Source: Chrysomallon squamiferum
Lineage: Eukaryota; Mollusca; Gastropoda; Neomphalida; Peltospiridae
Direction: 5' to 3'
Length of the DNA: 64,000 bases
Assembly: GCA_012295275.1 (NCBI GenBank)
Contig: CM022669.1
Location: forward strand, 1,791,140-1,855,139
This document shows, piece by piece, positions 38,069 through 51,600 of this stretch (the stretch's first letter is position 1; the number at the start of each line of letters is the position of its first letter). Both the position numbers and the translations under genes were made by a program. A model generated the notes under the pieces. That model searched no databases and had not been told where the DNA came from. It worked only from the letters and a program-made list of their open reading frames with translations.

Positions 38069-41000
38069 TCACAGTTTTGAATGCACATATTGTTCTATGA
38101 CCTCAGAATAGATAAGATGGTTAATTTCGTTTTTACTGAAACCAAACTCTAGCAGAATATTTTCTGTATGTTCACCAGGATGAGGCTGTGGTTTGACTCT
38201 GTTGATACCTGGTGTTCGTGAAAGTCTTGGAGCTGGTCCAGGTTCATAATAACCATTGGATGTTTGCAAGAATGACATCTTTTCCTTGTTATGTGCATAC
38301 TGAGGAGCTTCATCCATTTCTAACACTGGAAAAACGCAGGCGTCAAGCTCTCCATTGACAAAGATTTCAGTCCATTCATCTTGTGTTTTGGAATGAAACT
38401 TTTGTTCAAAGATTTCTTTCAAATTTGCTTGACTACCATACTGACTGACATTTTCTGAGTCCAAATCCAAACCTGGAAATTAAATTACATTATTGTTTTT
38501 AAAACTAATACAAACAATTTTTTTGAAAGACAATAAAATAAGTAAGAAAGTCAAAAGAATTTTTTTGAATTATATATTACAGTAACATCAATAACCTTAC
38601 ATATGGTCTGAAAACAGTTTGTAATTTTAGGTATGACTGACAGCCTATTGTGACAGGTTTGAAAATGCATAGAAGCTGTCATTTTCTTTTTTTATAAGAT
38701 CTTTTATACATTGAAAATATTTTACAGGTTTTTTTTTTATTAATTTCTTTCTATAAAATTTCATGATGATAACAGTGAAAAATGTCAGTTTATATATACA
38801 TACTCTGTTTTTTATTCTCTCAAATTTTTTTTTTATATATTAATAATTTTCATTTTAAGAGTGCTACTGCCATAAAGCAAAAACTGTTAAAAGATTATGA
38901 ATTACTCACATTTGTTAAAGAGATATACAGATGAATTAGTTTTAAATAACAAATAATTGAGGACAACATATCTTTCAGGTTATATTATAATTATTTCCAG
39001 TAAAAAGAATAATTTAAAAAACAAAACAAAAACAAGAATGCTGACATAATTATGAACCTTTAAGCAGATCCTTGAAAAACTGTGGTTCTAAGGAGCCAAC
39101 AGACATGTATTTGTCATCTGCTGTTTTGTACACCTCATAGAAAGCACTTCCATGATCCAGCATGTTCTGACCACGGGGATTTCCTGACAAAAACGGCAAA
39201 CCTCTAGTTCTCCAGATGAAACTACCTGTTCAAAAATGTACTAAACACTAAAGACAGAAATTTTCGGATTAATTTAACCACTGATTAACTATCTGTGAAA
39301 TTAGTGTAGAATCAAATAGGATTTTAGTTCACTTATCTTGACCAGAAATCTATGACTGACAAGGCTTCTAGTTTTATAAACAATGTAATTAATTTATACA
39401 AAAACAATGTTTCTAATTAGTAGTTAAATGTAATTCATAATGCATTCACCACCAAGGTGAAAATATGAACAATTCACTCTGTTACCTAAATAAGCTGTTC
39501 CTTCCACCATATTGGCATCAATAATCTGACCCCTTCCAGATTTTGTTCTTTCGAAGAGAGCCATTGTAATACCCAGAGCACATATTAAACCTCCACCAGC
39601 AAAATCGGCCAGCAAATTCAATGGAAAACACGGATTCTCATTGTACCGGCCAAATCTTGACAACACACCTTAAACAGTATTTCATTATTTAAATGAGATT
39701 ATTCTTATAGATTAACCAAAATTTAACCACTTGTTATTAGAAACTTGTTATTAGAAATCTAAATTATTGTCTTAATATTTAAGGAGAAATGCTAGGCTAA
39801 AAAATGACAAGTTTGAGTAAACAAAATCATTTTTTAATATTTGACATGAACATTTTGGAAAATTTATATAAACAATTTACCTTTTAGACAAATGTTTCAG
39901 CTGTTTTACAAGAAATTGGATTTAAAAAACTTTTTTTTTTTTTTGTACTTTCCTAACTACTGTTGCTAGAGATTTCAAATCTGGATTACATATACTTAGA
40001 AACAAACACTAAATCATGGAAAAATTAACTATTCTAGTCACATAATCTTTATATAACTTTTCTATTGTTTCAAAATACAAATTAAAATACATATATATAT
40101 ATATTTAATTACTTCTTTTGTAAATAATGACTAATTTTGTTCTGTTATTTTATAGAAATAATGTGGTTTGGGTTGGAGAGGTTCATGAAATGGGGTACTA
40201 CAATATTAAAAAAATAATAGTAACAAAAATGACTATATGTCATAAAAAAGTAAATTAGTACTATGGTAACAAATGGAGATTATTTCCATCAAGTTTCAAA
40301 TCTGTGACAAAAAATAATTTTTTATTTTCCCCACACATCCCCTTAAATATATTTCAACACAATTATTATTGCTGAAATCAAATAGAATATGGCAGCAGTA
40401 AAAAAAATGGATGCATGTGTTTTAATGTTTGTGTCTAAAACAAGGATGAAGCAATTAATCACCTGCAATAGAGAGATAATTGACATCATGTCCAGCTTTC
40501 TTAGCAAGATGACCACTCTGACCAAATCCAGTTAGTCTGGCATAGATTAGTCTTGGATTATCGGCCAATAATACTTCTGGACCAAGTCCAAGTTTTTCCA
40601 TAACACCTACAAAAAAATTTATATTGTTATAACCCCATGTTTTAATAAATATGTTCAACCCAGAACAAAAGAAATCAATATTATTGTATCTCTTTGTCTT
40701 TTAATATATACACAAAACTAAAGATTATTATTATGCTCAGTTTTTACATAAATATTTTTAATTTGGAAGAAATTTATAATAGTACATAAAACCAGTGTTT
40801 CCTGACATTTCAGCTTCAAAGATTTTCTGGTTTTGGAAAGATCTGTCTATTCACCAAGCCAGTTTTATTAACTATTAAGAAACTTGACTTCTCAATTTCA
40901 TTTCTCAGTAATTAAAATTTAAATACATTTCAGTTTAAAAGAGATTGTGCTAAATATAATATGTAATCCTGAATCACTGAGTTACATAAAAAGTTTAAAT

Positions 41001-41995
41001 AAAATGATCTGCAAAATAGGAAAATTACATTTAAGACAACAGTTTAAAATAAAAATGTTTAAAAATGTGGAAACGCCATGAAATTAGACATTTATATTTT
41101 CTTCATTTAAAAAAAATGAATATATATATACACTCACCTAGCATTTAATAACTTTTTACAAAATAGATATTAAAAGAAATAAAAAATAATGAAAGGTTTT
41201 ATTATTTTTAAAACATTTGTTTTCATAAAGGTAAACTTTGAAATTTAAAACGAAAATAAAAATAAACTTTTATTTAATAATTTAATAACAAGTGTTTTGG
41301 GGAAGGATGCAATAAAATCATAATACAGATTAAAATATCTAAACAAATGAGCTTATTTTATTTAAAGATAAAAGTTTTACCATGTCTGAATGGTTCTATG
41401 ATGACATCAACATTTTCACATAGTCTCTGCAAAAGTCGGACACCTTCCTTTTTCTTCAAATTCACCACAATTGATTCCTTCCCACGAGCCAGTCTGTCCA
41501 TATCAACATGTTTTGGCTAAATATATGTATTTTGAATTATTAGACACATCTATTACTTCCAGACACAGACACATACATCCTCAAGAAAAACCCCCATACA
41601 TACATATATTCACTAGTGCAAATTGAGAGACATGTAAAATTAAAGTTATAACAATCAAATCTCCGACGTCATAGCACAATGCCTAGTATGTCTACAATAC
41701 TTCAAATTTAAGTTTTTGTAATACACTAGAGGCATTATCTTTATTAATGTGCGTGTGTCTCTGTTTATGTGAATATCTCCATATATCAATCCTGCATTAG
41801 TCTAGGCATTATAGTTTATTTTGTGTGTTTGTGAAAATATGCCTATATTCATTTCTATGCAAGAGTATGAGCTTATATGGGTCTCACTCTATCAACTCGG
41901 ATGACTCGTGCACCAAAATCTGAAAGAATCATTCCACAGAATGGTGCTGGTGCCAGACCTGCCATCTCAATAACCTTCACTCCTCTCAGTGCCAT
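38069..41995 (-). CDS. AMACR: Alpha-methylacyl-CoA racemase, complete
   Basis: Six minus-strand coding exons (41888-41995, 41381-41516, 40463-40606, 39486-39668, 39058-39225, 38069-38472) join in phase to 380 residues; human AMACR has 382. The enzyme interconverts (2R)- and (2S)-2-methylacyl-CoA esters, which allows peroxisomal oxidation of phytol-derived fatty acids and bile-acid intermediates. It belongs to family III CoA transferases: the N-terminus reads [20 protein letters not shown], then [16 protein letters not shown]. The catalytic pair is His121 (GHDVNY) and Asp151 (ADFAGGG), followed by [15 protein letters not shown]. The C-terminus is SKL, a canonical peroxisomal targeting signal 1. 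A non-coding 5' exon ending at 42321 probably precedes the ATG exon. Confidence 0.97.
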
Positions 41996-42320
41996 TTTCT
42001 TCAATAAAACAAAGCAGATGTGCATTATAATAATAATAAAAAATAAAATCTAATATGTGCGTGCGTGCGTGTGTGTGTGTGTTCTGTTACTCCAGATTTG
42101 ATCGATTATCAGAGGAGACCTGTTTCTGGGACAACTCAGTCAACTGACTTAAGGTTTAACCATAATTATTATAATTTGATTTAGTATGACAATATTCACT
42201 TTAACAAACAAAACAAAATAATAAAAATTAAAAAATAAGAAAGAGGATGCAAACATATTATACATTTTCTAATTAAAACATTTTATTAAATTTCAAATAA
42301 TAAATCTAATACTTACTCAC

Positions 42321-42420
42321 CGCGAGTCCTTATTTATTTCTGACTTTAGGCTTATCTATGGGAGATTACTCCATTTATCGAAGTCCAAAATAATAGTTGT
42401 TATAACATGAAATACAATGA
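42321..42420 (-). other. AMACR: Probable AMACR 5' untranslated exon (5' boundary not determined)
   Basis: On the minus strand the sequence GACTCGCG at 42321 and above is followed by a consensus donor GTGAGTAAGT. The ATG exon is preceded 3 bases upstream by an acceptor (TTTTATTGAAG). A spliced 5' UTR with an intron of about 320 bases (41999-42320) is the simplest reading. The outer end given is only approximate. Confidence 0.45.
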
Positions 42421-43211
42421 CTCATTGTTTAGCTCGAAGAAATAAATATATCATATAACAAGACAAATGTTAAAGGTTGTTTGTTTGGTGTGTTTTTTTT
42501 TCAATTTTCAATTTTTAATTTTAATTTTTATGTATAACGAACTGCAATAGATCTGTATCAGCTATTCTTTTCTACCTGTACAACCTCAGTGAGATTAAGG
42601 TCACACCATGACAAAAACTGGGTGTTGCTATGACTAAATGTTGTTGTCAAATCTTTTGATTTATGTATATATTTCGGTGAAACTTCTTTCGATTCGTGGC
42701 CACGACAGAGTGCAACAGACGTGGATCAAGGTATCATGAGGAATGTGCAGATATTGAGCCTGTTTTCTACTTTTTGTTTGACAAATGCAGTGAGCAATAT
42801 GATCTGTACATTGCTTCTACCGAAAGGTATAATACCACAGCAGTACTTTGACAGCATGGTTCCGATTTCCTTTAGTCATGTTCTATCCGAGCATGCCTTT
42901 TCCTGCGCTATAATTGTCCATATGAATCGTGAATATGTGCGATGGATATTAACAATACTTTTTCATTATGATTTACATTTGTTGCGTATATATTTTGGCT
43001 AAACAATCCTGATTTTCATTAATAATTAAACACTTTCATAGTCCAACAGAGTCGTTTTATTTAAAAATGCACGTAACATATAGAAAATGTCTTCGCCTTA
43101 TTATAGGATGTCAATAAACATTTTTTTTGTCTTCATTATCCGGTTTTATGATGTTTTAATATTTATCAATAGCATTCCAAATATATCAAATTTTGTGCTT
43201 ATTTGTGTGTA

Positions 43212-43780
43212 CCGTATATACTTGTGTATAAGTCGAATTTTTGGGAGACTATATTAAGGTAATATTTTGGGGGTCGACTTATACATAGGTAATGCTTTTG
43301 TAGCTGTTGCTGAAGAGTCGCCATTTTGACTATCTTTTGCTACGGGATGCATCTAAAATAATCGCGGTCTTTCAGCTTTTCAAAAATATAATTTTATCGT
43401 ATAAAAAATTTTGAAAAATTAAATAACAAAACCAAATATGAATGTAAAACATAATATTCTTCCTTTAATGACATAAAAATACATTTTAAAGCGAGAAAAC
43501 CGTCAGTACGGCGTTATGCCTTACGGCGTCTTGCAATGATTTAGGCTGTAGCTCGTGTAATACATGCATTTACGTTACTATGGTATGTTCGTGCAAGTTA
43601 TGTTACAGTAGGCGTACAATGTAGGCCATCATGGCACTGTCACACTGGTCTAAAAATAGTGACGGTGCCTGGAATCTACAGTCGACTTATACACAAGTAA
43701 TACCTAAAATGACGCAATTTTTGGTCTTAAAATACACATCGACTTATACATAAGGTCGCCTTGTACACAAGTATATACGG
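43212..43780. mobile_element. MITE with terminal inverted repeats and TA duplication
   Basis: The left end CCGTATATACTTGTGTATAA is matched as reverse complement by the right end at 43763-43780, and TA borders both sides (43210-43211 and 43781-43782). Related CGACTTATACA motifs recur as inverted sub-repeats near 43276, 43680 and 43740. The interior is less AT-rich than the surroundings and has no transposase frame. A TA duplication fits a Tc1/mariner-type origin. Confidence 0.75.
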
Positions 43781-44926
43781 TATCTCGAGTATAATGCATT
43801 TCCCCAATTTAAGTATGTGTCTTTAACCATTAATTATTAAAAGAGAGTGGGATCAAGGTTACAAAATAAACAAACAAATAAATAAAAGAAAATAAACTAA
43901 TTACTTCAGACTACATGATCTATAATTAACAAAATACAGGATCCAGCATTTATATGTGTAATTGCTTCTTTTTTTCTTTTTTGTTTTTATCAGACGTTTA
44001 GAAAAACTTGTACATGGAATGAACAAATGCACCCGAATTCATACTAACGATTAAATGCAAATTATATATCGCCTGTAAATATGTTGTTTAAACCATTTCT
44101 ACTTTGAGCAGTTGAATTTGTGTTTTGCTTTTTGTGGTTATTATCTTCCTAATTTTTGTTCTTGTTTTTTCCTATACGTGCGTGTTTTAATAACAAAAAG
44201 ACCATTGAACAAATAATGTGACTGACAAAGCTGTTCTTCATAGCAAATTCTTTGATTAGCACCTTAATTTTTCATTCACTGACTGTTAACTTTATCCGGC
44301 AAGCTTGGAACCGGAGGTGGTCCGGAATTCTGGATACAGGCTAATTATTTTCTTAAAATATGGATTGAAAAACTTATATAAATCAATGTACTCTTAAAGC
44401 AGGGTCTATTTAATCTTTATTAGTCCTTTAAAATTATTAAAATAAATTTATAAAATACCATCTACAACAAATAGGAGGAAAATAAAAACGAAAAAAAAAG
44501 AAAGATCACAGTTTTACGTGAAAGAAGCAAACATATTAATACACTTCTTAATACATTTAAATTTCTTACAGTACCATGTACATTAAATCATAGAAAAATA
44601 ATGTAAGTAAAAAACAAACAAACAACAAAAAAACAAAAAAAAACCCCACATCCTTCAGTACACCTGTTCTGAACAGTGTTCAGGTGTATAATAATGATTT
44701 ACTGTAAGAGAACCCTCTACACAGCAAATCTCACTTACACTAGCTTTCTTCAACGCGTATGTCACGGAAATCGAAACAACTGTGCAATTTTTAAAAGTAA
44801 TCAGTTTTAAAAAAAAGAAAAAGAAAAACAAAGACGGATTTCAGCTTATTTTCAAAAGGCTTACAAAGTTACATACTGCTGTTCACTTTTAAAATAAATA
44901 TTGATTGAATGAATGAATAATAAGAA

Positions 44927-45032
44927 TTATTATTATTATTATTATTATTATTATTGTTATTATTACTGTTATTACTATTATTATTATTCTTATTGTTGTT
45001 ATTGTTGTTGTTATTTATTTATTTATTTATTT
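44927..45032. repeat. (ATT)n/(TTG)n/(TTTA)n microsatellite cluster
   Basis: About 105 bp of ATT units with ATTGTT variants, ending in TTTA repeats. Confidence 0.95.
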
Positions 45033-45284
45033 ATTAAATAATCTGCTGTGAGCACAATAGTAAGATATCTTATTCAGAATACTGCAGACTGATACCGTAA
45101 ATTAAAGGGACAAGCAATAGTAATAGATAGATTCATCTCCAGTGATAACTTGTTTGGCATAAATATTCTAAAAGTGAGCTGGAATTGTTCTTTACCAGTG
45201 CCAGATAAAAATATCGTGGGCAAAATTACACTCCTTTTTACTATAGATGAGCAGTATTTGATGCCTCAAAGCGAATTTCTGTGA

Positions 45285-45286
<2 letters not shown>

Positions 45287-45337
<51 letters not shown>

Positions 45338-45339
45338 TG
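45287..45339. repeat. (ATT)n microsatellite
   Basis: About 50 bp of nearly pure ATT repeat some 300 bases upstream of the NCBP1 start codon. Confidence 0.95.
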
Positions 45340-45653
45340 AATCTTATTTTTTATTGTTAATTAATCCTGCTATTTAAAATGTTGAATCAAACAATATTTC
45401 AATATTCAAGATTACAGTATTTGATAAATGTAAGTTTTAGATAATCATTCATACTGGGAAATAGTTGTTTTGAAGACATAACGAAATTGTTCGCTAGAGT
45501 TATGGTTCGTAGACTCTGCAGCCTTAAAAAGTATTCGCTAGCTGCATCGGATTGAACATTATTCATTTCGATTTGTATTTCTTTGTTGGTGGCTTTTGTT
45601 CTTTAAATTCTATTTTCAAACGAGCTTGTTTTATCTTTTAAACCAGAGTAAAT

Positions 45654-48600
45654 ATGTCACGTAGGAGGCGGGATTCGTATAGTGATGACGATGATGATGG
45701 TGTGTATATAATAATATATTATATAGATATTATAGTTAAATTTGTTACAACATAAAATGATATATATATATATATATATATATTAATAATAATAATTATT
45801 ATATTTTTTATTTTTTGAAGCGTCGAACATTTTGCATTTCATTATTTAAATATTTTGTAAATTAATTAGTAATTATTGCAAGACTATCCAAATGGCTTTG
45901 CAAACTTCTGAACAATTTCAACAAATAATAATCATAAGGAGCAGACCTTCCATCACGATGTTGTTGTAAACGATTTATCTATTGCATTCTGAATGGTTAA
46001 AAACAGGTCCTACCTGTTCTTTCGTTGATGTATTTGCATCATTTCTTCTGTGAAATTCTTGGGAATTATTGCATGATGAATATTACTGTGAGTAAACGTG
46101 AATTGAACATTTTTCTTGAAATAATTTACACAGAATCAGAAAGAAAAAATCTGATGTATAGGTTATAATGTATTTAGATACTTACTTACAAGTATCTTTT
46201 ACATAGATCCCCTTCATATATATATAATATAGTAAACCTTGTGAATATGACTGAAGTGGACCAGCTATGTTCATCTGGTATACTTGATGTTTGATAATGA
46301 CTAATTGGATTGTGTACAGTAAATGTTAACATGTATAAACAGATTAAATCCAAGTTGCATACAAAATGGACATTATCTGATATGTATCTACACTTAGCCT
46401 TCACTCAACTACATTAGCTGCACAGATGATACTTCTGTATAAGAATTTTGTAGAATAAATGGAGACTTGTTTTTTGCATTAAATTTAATATAACTTGAAA
46501 ATGAACAATTGTACAAATATTACTATAAGAAAATAATTATTTTTAGATTTACATGGATTCCAATAAATGAATTTAAGTGTCCCTGACAATCAGAAGGAAG
46601 GGAAATGTGGAACTAAGGTTATAATACATTCACAAGTAACTACAAATCGTATTTTTATAAACTAATGTCCCAGTCTTTGGCTTTTTCATGCCAGTGAATC
46701 TCGAAAGTATTATCTTGATTTCTACATCAGAACAGACCCATTTCATATGCATTGTTAATACCTTTCAACAGTCAAGTATGTCTCCATTTCTCCCCTCCTT
46801 CATTCAACAATGATGACAAGGTCTACTGATATGGCCTTGCCAGTTTTCTCTACTCTTCCTATAGCCCATATAGAAACAATCAGTCTGGCCTAACTTTCAA
46901 AGTCTACTCATTAGGTTACAATCAGTAATAATATTTTTATTAAGGTGCACCAGCAAAAAGACGAAGACAGTCCGATAACCTGGATATTGAAGATCGTCTT
47001 GATTCTCTCATCACAAGAGTTGGAGAAAAGGTATGTAACTAGCTGGTACAGAATTATACTGTTGCAGAATAGATGTATAAACCTACAGAAATGTTTTTTA
47101 GACAGATTGTGTGCTCTCTGTAAGTAAAAATGTAGAAATCAAGTAATTTGAAATAATTCTACATAAAATGCATATATTTTTGAAGCCATTTTAGTTCACA
47201 TACCATTAAATTATTTTGTTTATGTAAAGTGGATTTTGTGGATGTTTTTCATTAGTTTGTTTTGTTTTTATTGGTTATATTTTTTATTTATTTATTTATT
47301 TTGGAGCATGTATATATGTATGTTTTAAAACATATATTAATAGTTTTAATTATCAAATATAATTTGACTTTATAAAAATTGCAAATTTCATATTTCAAAA
47401 TATGCTTATTATTAGAGTACTTCTTCACTGGAAAGCAATTTGGAAGGTCTGTCCAGTGTTTTAGAAGCTGATCTACCAAACTACAAACACAAAATTTTAA
47501 AGATTCTCTGTGAATGGTAAGAAAAAGTCCTTAAGTTTTATAATAGAAAATTAAATATTTATTTAGATTGATACTTTTATTTGTGATTAATATTTTAGCT
47601 TCAGAAAATGAATACGCTTAGCCATTGTCTGATTCAGTGCATTTGGTGTAACACAAAATATCCACAAATATTAACTTTACAATATTAAGGTACTGGTAAA
47701 GCAGCCAGTAACTGTCACCTTATTCTTGTATATATATGATGATGTTATTACTATCATTTATAATTATCATTTTTAAATTTAAAATAAATATTTGTTTTGA
47801 TTTCAGTGTTGTTGCTATGCCTGAGAAACTATCAGTTTATTCTACACTGATCGGTTTGTTAAATGCCAAGAATTACAGTTTTGGAGGCGAGGTAATAATT
47901 CAGATAAATATATATATTCTTTTTAATTATCAAGAATTAAAGTATGCATAATTACTGATTCTTCATTTTTGGATGTTCTGTAGAAGCGATCATTTAGCTG
48001 AATCTAACACAACCTAACACTCACATATATTGGCAGTAGTTAGTGGTGTAAGAAAAAGTCTTTAATGTCTTATTTTTCAGTTCACTGAAATGTTAGTACG
48101 GAATTTAAAGGAAGCCTTAAAAACAGGACAGTTTGAGAATGCAAGAATGATTGTAAGTACAAACTATCTGACTTCTCTGAAATTCATTATCCTTTTCAGG
48201 TGCCACTTATATACATATACATAAAAAGATAAATTACTTTTCACATTACTTTCTCTGCTTCACACATTTCTAAGTACTATTTGTTATAGTTTAATCCCTT
48301 TGCACTGCATAATTAATAAATGCATTTCTTCTCTTTCTCAGTGGGCTGTATAAATATTTTTATCATACTCATAGGCTGTATTTAAATCTTGTATCCAACA
48401 TATTATTTCAGGTGAGATTTTTATCAGATCTTGTTAATTGTCATGTCCTTCTAGCAGCCTCGCTACTCCACATGTTTGACAATTTCATTGAAGTAACACT
48501 TGAAGACAACATTCCACAGGTAAAAAAGATTTTTTTTTCCTTTTTACAATGGCACCTAAAAAGAAAGAAAAAGAAATATAAATACTGCACCTTTACAGCC

Positions 48601-51600
48601 TTTGATAAACAAATTCCAGAATGAAATCTGTCATGAATAACAAGATGTATTAATTATTAGTTTGCATTATTAATCTAGCATGGAACTGTAAATAGTTTAT
48701 ATGGTATTGCAGGTGAGGTCAGACTGGTATGTTTATGCTGTTCTTTCGGCTTTGCCTTGGGTTGGAAGAGAGTTGTATGAGAAGAAGGAAGCTGAACTTA
48801 ATGAAATGCTTAAATCAATTGACAATTATATCAGGTAAAATTTATTTATTTTAATTGCATGTAAATGATGTTATTTAAATCATGGTTTATACTAAGGGAT
48901 TTTTTATGATTATTAATGTTAAAACTTGAATTGTTTTTGGATAATGTTATTTTTGTTTCTAGCAAACGTCAGCGTATTCACCAGCCAGCATTGAGGGTGT
49001 GGCATGTTGATGAACCCCATCCTCAGGAAGAGGTATTTACATATTGTTTGTAATTTTTTAATTATTAATAATATAATAATAAAGTATGTTTTTGCATTTA
49101 TACAAATAATATATTGCATACCTAAAAAGAGATATTCCAAAATATGGTTTATGTTTTTGTGATAATAATGATCAAATTTGAACATACCTCATGTGGTACA
49201 AAACCAATACTGTTTATATTTCTGAGAAATCCTTTCAAGAAAAACATGACTGTTTGATAATTAAAAATAAATGTCAGTAGATTCACTGAGGATTTAAGAG
49301 ATATTAAATATAAAACTACCTTTATCACTTTTAGTATCTTGATTGTCTGTGGGCTCAAATTAAAAATCTGCGGAACAACAAATGGATGGAGAAACAAATC
49401 CTTCGACCTTGTCTTGCCTTTGACAGTATTTTGTGTGATGCTCTTCAGCACACCCTCCCACAGATCATACCACCATCTCACAATGAAGAAATGACTTACC
49501 CCCTACCAGCTGTTGTCTTCCGACTTTTTGATTACACTGATGTTCCTGAGGTAATTATAGTAATACATCATAAACAAATAAATAGATATGGTTCTATAGA
49601 GGTTTTTCTTTTTTTAATACAATTTACATTAATACTAATAATAGAATTACAGATAGATAACCTATCTCTTTGATAGCTTGAACTGATCTAAGAGTACTGA
49701 TTAAATGATTTAAATACATACTAATTACCATCTATCTAGAAATCATTTTTATTGTACATATCATTTCTTCTGTTTGAACATTTATTAAATGTTATTCTGT
49801 AGTCTTCGGAGATATTTCTGCTTTCTGTTTTATGCTGATAGCAAATAACTCTGATATTCAAATATACTGATGATGACTTTACTTAGTTAAAGAAAAGAAT
49901 ATATAGTAGAAGTTTGTTGATAGAAGAGTTCTTATTAACCTGATCAGTTCAGTTTGTTTATATACTTTATTAAACCTTTTGCTTCCAGGGTACAGTTTTA
50001 CCTGGAAGTCATTCAATAGAAAGGTATCTGATAGAAGAACAGCTGCATCGAATTATTCATACAAATTTTATTGAAAGAAAAGATTGGTAAGTTCTTAGCA
50101 TTTGATTATCAGTGGATACAATTAAAAAATAAATATGTGCTGATTTTAGTATAAATTGAAAACATGAATTTTTTTATCATTTTACTTTTTTTTTATTAAT
50201 GTCATAATTATTTTAAAAACAATCAGGGGATGATTAAGAATATGAGAACAATATATTTCATAAGATCATGTATAAGGAAAGGAAAATTTGATACTGTTTT
50301 AAGTTTCCTTTATAATTTATTTATTAAGTATTTTTATTATCATTTCAGTGCTGCCATGTTGCTTAGCTTTCCAAATAAGAACAAAATCCCACTGAACTAT
50401 ATGATTGTTGAAGTAAGATAAGAATTTTAATATTTAATCTTCACGAGAAAAATCTCTTTTTATTATAGAGGTCAATATTATAATATGATGGGGAAAAAGA
50501 ATTATGGGTATTGCATTCCCAGTTCCTGTAGGAGTTTATTATTATTATTATTGTTGTTGCTGTTGTTGTTACAATTATTATTGCTTTTGTTATGTTAATG
50601 CTGTTGTTGTTGTTGTTATACTTAACAGCCAATTTAAAATGTTTTTTGCATTTTTTTTGTGTATTCTTTTTATTGCCTTTTAATTTAGTATCAACAACAT
50701 TGTATTCTTTAAAAAAAATAATTTAAAGAAATAAAACATAAAAACATTTTCTGTTATGTTTCAGGTGATGTTTTCTCAGCTATTTCAGCTGCCATGTCCA
50801 CCTTTCATTGAAATATTTTATGGTTCAACGCTAATAGAACTGTGTAAACTTCAGCCTGGTTCCATGCCACAAGTTGTATCCTTTCACATATTTTTTTTTT
50901 TTAATAGTTGTGGATGTCATTATCCGAGTACTTCTGGTGATTTTTCATTCTTTGTTATATTTGCAGTGAATAATGCTTCTGTTAAAATGTTCTTTGGAAA
51001 TGGTATATATCTCTAGAAAAGACTGAAAATAGTCATAATACCATAATGTTGTGGAGACTCAACCCTTGTGTGTACATTATCCCTTTACGCATTATTGTCC
51101 AACAGCCTGTAATTTGTTTTTTATTCTCATTTTTCATGACAATATTAAAACTTTAATTTTGCAGTTTATTTGTTTTCTTGACAATTTGTTTAGTTGGCTC
51201 AGGCTACAGAAATGTTATATGAGAGAATTGATAACATGCATGCCATATGCATTGACAGGTAACAAACAGACGTGATAATTATAAATAGTTACATTATAAG
51301 CAGGCACAGGTTTTATGTAAAGGTTTTCCATTATTTTATAATCCAAGAACTTGATAATGCAAAATTCTTAGTAATGTTTTTTATTTCATTAAAAGTAAAT
51401 CTAAACTCAAGATAACTAGACATTTTAAACATTTACATTTAGATTTCATATAACTGATTACAAAAAGTTATATTTAGTACCAATTACTTGTATTCTTTTC
51501 AGATTTGCTAGCTGGTTTTCTTATCACTTGAGTAACTTCCAGTACAGATGGAGTTGGGATGACTGGGCTGAGTGTGCCAAAATGGATCCGGAATATCCCA

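Larger units (their letters stand above)
42421..45653. promoter_or_regulatory. Region between divergent AMACR and NCBP1
   Basis: About 3.2 kb that must contain the promoters of both genes. It also holds a TA-flanked inverted-repeat element (43212-43780) and ATT microsatellites. The 93-codon plus-strand open frame at 42721-43002 has no recognisable domain. No specific promoter element is assigned. Confidence 0.35.

Noticed and set aside
42721-43002. 93-codon plus-strand frame with a hydrophobic start upstream of AMACR
   Set aside because: No recognisable domain, no paralogue known to me, and no splice or poly(A) context; probably chance.
49386-49673. Separate small gene starting at an internal ATG
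   Set aside because: It is NCBP1 exon 9 read through its donor into the intron.
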